This document shows positions 6,656 through 9,582 of a stretch of DNA of 9,582 nt, in pieces (positions within the stretch are counted from its first letter, which is position 1; each line of letters opens with the position of its first letter). A program made the translations under genes and the position numbers. The DNA is from Intestinibacter sp034113885. GTDB lineage: Bacteria; Bacillota; Clostridia; Peptostreptococcales; Peptostreptococcaceae. The stretch is taken from positions 1 through 9,582 of the forward strand of contig NZ_JAXEWM010000171.1 in the NCBI RefSeq assembly GCF_034113885.1, written 5' to 3'. The notes beneath the pieces are model-generated. The model made no database searches. It saw nothing but the letters and a program-made list of their open reading frames with translations, and was not told where the DNA came from.

Positions 6656-7642
6656 TTATTTAACTCCCATTATTCCATCAATTAAAACATCAATAGTAGC
6701 ATTTAAGAAATAATCGTTTATATTTACGTCTTTTAAAGCTTCCTTTATACCTTCTTCAGTATGCTTAACTCCAGTTAATTTTTCTTCTATAAAAGACACA
6801 TCTTCTTTACCGAAGAAATCACCGAAGAATTTAATTTCAGTTATAATTCCCTTATTTACATTTAAGTTGAATTCAACATTTCCACCTGGATATTTTAATT
6901 CGTTGCTTAGAGAGAATTTTGGTGAATTTCCAAAGTTCCAATCCCAAGTGCTGTATTTTTCTTCAACAAGCTTTTCTATTTCTGCTACATCTTTGTCAGT
7001 TAGAGTGTATGGTGTACTGTCTTTATCTGTTTTAGCTATAAAGTCCATTAGATAGTCCTTGAATTCTAAGACAGTCATAGGTTTCTTTAAGTGGTCGCTT
7101 ATGTTAGTTACTCTTGATTTTACAGATTTTACAGATTTACCTTCGAATTTAATAGGTTTTACCTTAAGTGCTGCTGAAACATCGTTTATTTCAGAAGAGA
7201 ATAGTAAAGTTCCATGGTGCATTACTTTGTCTTTGTAATTGTATTGTGCATTACCAGAGAATTTTTGCCCATCGATTAATAGGTCGTTTCTTCCGGAAAA
7301 TTCAGCATTTATATCAAGTCCTTTTAGAGCCTCTACTATAGGCATAGTAAATCTCTTGAAGTCGCTGAAGCTGTTGTTGTTGCAGGCTATAAAAGTAAAG
7401 CATAGATTTCCTAAATCGTGGAAAACTGCTCCTCCACCTGATTGTCTTCTGACTACAGTTATATCGTGTTCTTTTACGTATTCGTAGTTTATTTCAGATA
7501 ATGTATTTTGGTTTTTACCTACTATTATTGCTGATTCATTCCTCCAAAGTAAAAATAAATCTTCTGTCGCATTTTTTAAAAAATATTCCTCCATAGCTAG
7601 GTTGAAATATGGATTTGTTCTTTCGTTGTAAACTAATAGCAT
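6656..7642 (-). CDS. lplA: Lipoate-protein ligase A
   Basis: A 328-residue cytoplasmic enzyme that activates lipoate with ATP and transfers it to a lysine of lipoyl domains (for example glycine-cleavage H protein or 2-oxoacid dehydrogenase E2). The N-terminal catalytic domain starts MLLVYNERTNPYFNLAMEEY. It carries the lipoate-binding motif RRQSGGGAVFHDLGN (65-79), GRNDLLIDGQKFSGNAQ with the catalytic-type Lys at 127, and HHGTLLFSS. The C-terminal part (about 245-328) matches the small accessory domain of full-length bacterial LplA, so the enzyme should not need a partner. The start ATG (complement of 7640-7642) has AGGAGGA at 7653-7659 on the minus strand, 10 nt upstream. It is a single-gene unit converging on tyrS. 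It probably scavenges exogenous lipoate; no lipA or lipB is visible nearby. Confidence 0.95.
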   Translation of the reverse strand: MLLVYNERTNPYFNLAMEEYFLKNATEDLFLLWRNESAIIVGKNQNTLSEINYEYVKEHDITVVRRQSGGGAVFHDLGNLCFTFIACNNNSFSDFKRFTMPIVEALKGLDINAEFSGRNDLLIDGQKFSGNAQYNYKDKVMHHGTLLFSSEINDVSAALKVKPIKFEGKSVKSVKSRVTNISDHLKKPMTVLEFKDYLMDFIAKTDKDSTPYTLTDKDVAEIEKLVEEKYSTWDWNFGNSPKFSLSNELKYPGGNVEFNLNVNKGIITEIKFFGDFFGKEDVSFIEEKLTGVKHTEEGIKEALKDVNINDYFLNATIDVLIDGIMGVK

Positions 7643-7652
7643 TAATCGATTG

Positions 7653-7700
7653 TCCTCCTATAAATTTGTAAATTATATTATTTCAACAAAATAATTCGAC
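7653..7700 (-). promoter_or_regulatory. Putative lplA promoter region with palindrome
   Basis: On the minus strand, TATAAT (complement of 7672-7677) lies about 30 bp upstream of the lplA ATG. No good -35 is found at 16-18 nt; GTCGAA at 17 nt is poor. A perfect inverted repeat ATTATTT-CAACA-AAATAAT (7677-7695) sits in the spacer, where a regulator could act. The RBS is at 7653-7659. Confidence 0.4.
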
Positions 7701-7868
7701 ATAAACTTCAATTTCCCTCTAATTTTTATTAAAAATGATATTTTTCATCAATTTAAGAAGGGATTAGAAATATATATATATTATAATTAATAAGTTTTAA
7801 ATTGTAAATTTTTTAATAATTTTAAAAATTTAAATATAATTTTTATTTAAGAAAAATGTCATATAATA
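7700..7868. other. AT-rich intergenic stretch without a recognised feature
   Basis: About 170 bp between the lplA promoter and the promoter of the lysine-riboswitch transcript. It is very AT-rich, with an ATATATAT run near 7770-7780 and a weak inverted repeat AAAAAT-GAT-ATTTTT (7731-7745). I see no open reading frame, tRNA or convincing regulator site. It may act as UP-element-like DNA for the divergent promoters. Confidence 0.5.
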
Positions 7869-7897
7869 TTGAACTTATTGGAAAATTAATATATAAT
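7869..7897 (+). promoter_or_regulatory. Promoter of the lysine-riboswitch/transporter transcript
   Basis: TTGAAC (7869-7874), a 17-nt spacer and TATAAT (7892-7897) make a near-consensus sigma-A promoter. The predicted start near 7904 lies about 20 nt before the aptamer P1 helix. Another TATAAT at 7862-7867 lacks a suitable -35. Confidence 0.7.
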
Positions 7898-7925
7898 TAA
7901 ATAGCATAAAAAAGTGAATAATAGT

Positions 7926-8088
7926 AAGGTAGAGGAGCAGTATATAAGAGTATAAATAATGAGTTAAGCGGCGTAGATTTATTTAGAAAGGATATATTGC
8001 CGAAGTGTGTAGACGATGCTTTAAGTCTATATAACTGGGGGTATACATAATATGTATATCACTGTCACTAAATGTGGAGAGCTATCAT
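7926..8088 (+). ncRNA. Lysine riboswitch (L-box) aptamer
   Basis: The conserved L-box landmarks occur in order: GGTAGAGGAGC (7928-7938), AAGAGTA (7946-7952), GCCGAAG (7999-8005), CTGGGGG (8035-8041), ACTGTCAC (8061-8068) and GTGGAGAGCTATC (8074-8086). Helices fold as expected. P1 is GGTAG/CTATC, and P2 is GCAGTATAT (7937-7945)/ATATATTGC (7992-8000) with an extension TAAATAA/TTATTTA (7953-7959/7979-7985). P3 is 8006-8014/8025-8033, P4 is 8040-8048/8052-8060, and P5 is TCAC/GTGG. The P2 and P3 loops share AAGCG/TGCTT, which fits the known L2-L3 kissing contact. P1 is short (5 bp). The gene downstream is a membrane transporter, a common L-box target. Binding lysine should switch expression off. 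Confidence 0.93.
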
Positions 8089-8119
8089 TTTAACTCATCT
8101 TTATAACATATAAAATAGC
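8081..8119 (+). promoter_or_regulatory. Possible anti-P1 hairpin in the lysine riboswitch expression platform
   Basis: GCTAT (8081-8085) plus TTTA (8089-8092) can pair with TAAAATAGC (8111-8119), leaving a 3-nt bulge. This uses the 3' strand of P1 (8082-8086), so it cannot coexist with the ligand-bound aptamer. A small hairpin follows (CATATCTAA with TTAGATTTATG, 8119-8141), but no T-run follows it. The assignment rests on hand pairing only. Confidence 0.4.
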
Positions 8120-8159
8120 ATATCTAATTCATTAGATTTATGACAATAGTTTAGTGAAC

Positions 8160-8186
8160 CTTTCTGATATTCATTATATTAGGAGG
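8160..8186 (+). promoter_or_regulatory. Shine-Dalgarno sequestering hairpin
   Basis: CTTTCTGATAT (8160-8170) pairs along its whole length with ATATTAGGAGG (8176-8186): 11 pairs, three of them G-U, with loop TTCAT. The 3' arm contains the entire AGGAGG ribosome binding site (8181-8186) of the transporter gene, whose ATG is at 8192. If formed, the hairpin would block ribosome binding. With no U-tract terminator between aptamer and gene, this looks like the output end of the lysine riboswitch. Confidence 0.6.
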
Positions 8187-8191
8187 AGAAA

Positions 8192-9582
8192 ATGAAAAAC
8201 AAAAAAACAAAAATAGCTTTGATATCAATGATGATATTTTTAATGTCAACTGTCATGGCATTTGCTGAAGAAGTAGACATAGCACAAGTAAATGCAGACA
8301 AATACGGATTTCTAACTTTAATACCACCGATAGTGGCAATAGTTTTAGCCTTTGTGACTAAAAACGTAGTTGTATCTTTGGCACTTGGAATCTTATCAGG
8401 TGGAATAATTCTTAATTTTGCAGGATTTAATATTTTTTACACTATAGTTCAAGCGTTCTTGGATTTAGTAAATAGAGCGGTAGGTTCTTTAGCTGATCCA
8501 TGGAATGCAGGTATAATCTTACAGGTTTTAGCTATAGGTGGTGTAATCAACCTAGTAAGTAAGATGGGTGGAGCTAAAGCTATAGCAGAAGCTCTATCAA
8601 AAAAGGCAAAAAGTGCAAGATCAGCACAGATAATTACATGGTTTGCTGGACTTTTAGTATTCTTCGATGATTATGCAAACTCATTAATAATAGGACCTAT
8701 GATGAGACCTGTAACAGATGGAATGAAAATATCTAGAGAAAGACTTGCCTTCATCATAGATGCAACAGCAGCTCCAGTAGCAGGTATAGCTATAATATCA
8801 ACTTGGATAGGTCTAGAAGTCGGACTTATAGGAGATGCCTTCAATTCAATTGGAGTAGATCAAAATGCATTTGGAGTATTTTTAAGTACTATACCATTTA
8901 GATTCTACAATATATTGATATTGGCATTTATAGTAATAACAGCACTTTTATTAAAAGACTTCGGCCCTATGAGAAAATGCGAGTTACAAGCAAGACGTGG
9001 AGGACAAGTTCTTGAAGATGGAGATAAATTAAACGAACAAATATCAAAAGAACACGATGATTTAGAACCATTAGAAGGTGTTACACCTAGCGTATGGAAT
9101 GCAATAATTCCTATAGGAACTTTAATAATAGCGGCTTTAATAGCATTTTATTACAGTGGATATACAGCTATAATGGGTTCAGAAGATGCCGCTACAATAG
9201 CATTAATGCAAAATTCACCAATTTCATTTGCAGCTATAAGAGAAGCCTTCAGTAACTCAGATGCTTCTGTAGCTTTATTCCAATCAGCATTATTTGCAGG
9301 AATAGTGGCGATGGCTATGGGTGTTGCTAAAAAGATGTTTACAGTAGCTCAAGGAATAGAAATCTGGATAGATGGTATGAAGACATTGCTTATAACTTGT
9401 GTAATATTAATATGCGCTTGGTCTCTAAGCTCTGTTATAAAAGAATTAGGAACAGCAAAATTCTTAATTAACTACTTATCAGGATCTATACCAGCATTTA
9501 CTCTACCAAGTATAATATTTGTATTAGGTGCTATAATATCATTTGCAACTGGTACATCATATGGAACAATGGGAATCCTTAT
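8192..9582 (+). CDS. NhaC-superfamily transporter, probable lysine-regulated transporter, 3'-truncated
   Basis: 463 codons of an integral membrane secondary transporter related to Na+/H+ antiporter NhaC. Family stretches include GFLTLIPPIVAIVLAFVTKNVVVSLALGI (about 35-63), QVLAIGGVINLVSKMGGA (about 110-130), the highly conserved FFDDYANSLIIGPMMRP (157-173), DATAAPVAGIAIISTW, and SFATGTSYGTMGIL (450-463) at the window edge. Relatives are about 500-550 residues, so a short tail is missing. The first about 24 residues look like a signal peptide (MKNKKTKIALISMMIFLMSTVMAFA followed by EE) ahead of the first family helix. The start ATG 8192 has AGGAGG 5 nt upstream. Its leader holds a lysine riboswitch, so the likely cargo is lysine or a related cationic amino acid, exchanged or co-transported with Na+ or H+. 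The substrate is inferred from regulation, not from the protein. Confidence 0.92.
   Translation, partial: MKNKKTKIALISMMIFLMSTVMAFAEEVDIAQVNADKYGFLTLIPPIVAIVLAFVTKNVVVSLALGILSGGIILNFAGFNIFYTIVQAFLDLVNRAVGSLADPWNAGIILQVLAIGGVINLVSKMGGAKAIAEALSKKAKSARSAQIITWFAGLLVFFDDYANSLIIGPMMRPVTDGMKISRERLAFIIDATAAPVAGIAIISTWIGLEVGLIGDAFNSIGVDQNAFGVFLSTIPFRFYNILILAFIVITALLLKDFGPMRKCELQARRGGQVLEDGDKLNEQISKEHDDLEPLEGVTPSVWNAIIPIGTLIIAALIAFYYSGYTAIMGSEDAATIALMQNSPISFAAIREAFSNSDASVALFQSALFAGIVAMAMGVAKKMFTVAQGIEIWIDGMKTLLITCVILICAWSLSSVIKELGTAKFLINYLSGSIPAFTLPSIIFVLGAIISFATGTSYGTMGIL

Noticed and set aside
7731..7745. AAAAAT-GAT-ATTTTT as a functional hairpin or operator.
   Set aside because: It is only A/T pairs in extremely AT-rich DNA, where such short repeats are expected by chance.
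7862..7867. A second TATAAT as an additional promoter for the riboswitch transcript.
   Set aside because: There is no reasonable -35 at 16-18 nt upstream. TTGAAC-N17-TATAAT further down explains the transcript better.
8119..8141. Hairpin CATATCTAA / TTAGATTTATG as the terminator of the lysine riboswitch.
   Set aside because: It is followed by GACAATAG rather than a T-run and has almost no G-C pairs, so it is not a convincing intrinsic terminator.
1..9582. CRISPR array, insertion sequence, attachment site, tRNA or phage signs.
   Set aside because: I found no regularly spaced repeats, transposase or integrase motifs, tRNA-like cloverleafs or abrupt composition changes. The window looks chromosomal.

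Overview
This is an AT-rich, low-GC window whose features point to an anaerobic Firmicute of class Clostridia, plausibly Peptostreptococcaceae. The clues are AGA/ATA-rich codon use, strong AGGAGG-type ribosome binding sites, a tyrosine T-box, a lysine riboswitch and a stand-alone TSCPD-domain protein. The class is inferred with good confidence; the family is a guess.

Region 1 (1-4641) is the 3' part of a plus-strand operon. It holds the C-terminal half of a FhuC/FecE-type iron-siderophore ABC ATPase, a small DUF454 (YbaN-like) membrane protein, two full-length CydD-like and CydC-like ABC half-transporters, and a Cys-rich YgbA-family protein. Spacing is tight (25 bp, 8-bp overlap, 0 bp, 31 bp), and the operon ends at a clear intrinsic terminator (4598-4641). 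No terminator or strong promoter is visible between these genes. The grouping suggests iron or siderophore handling combined with redox or nitrosative stress, rather than a classical cytochrome bd assembly locus.

Region 2 (4642-6648) starts with a small TSCPD-domain gene. It has its own promoter, and the -10 region carries a 12-bp direct repeat. Next comes a perfect-consensus promoter (TTGACA-N17-TATAAT) that drives a complete T-box leader with a UAC (Tyr) specifier, followed by tyrS, the tyrosyl-tRNA synthetase gene. A bidirectional terminator separates tyrS from the convergent lplA.

Region 3 (6656-7642, minus strand) is lplA, a lipoate-protein ligase, with its own RBS and a putative promoter that overlaps a palindrome.

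Region 4 (7643-9582) is an AT-rich intergenic stretch followed by a promoter, a lysine riboswitch (L-box) aptamer and an NhaC-superfamily membrane transporter that runs off the window. The most interesting structure is here. There is no U-tract terminator after the aptamer. Instead, an 11-bp hairpin (8160-8186) buries the whole Shine-Dalgarno sequence, and several segments between aptamer and gene are complementary to aptamer strands. This suggests a lysine-responsive translational switch on a probable lysine transporter.

I see no mobile element, CRISPR array, rRNA or tRNA gene in the window. I did not find a wholly new multi-gene system. The best candidates for new biology are the riboswitch expression platform and the exporter-fold ABC pair inside an iron-uptake operon.
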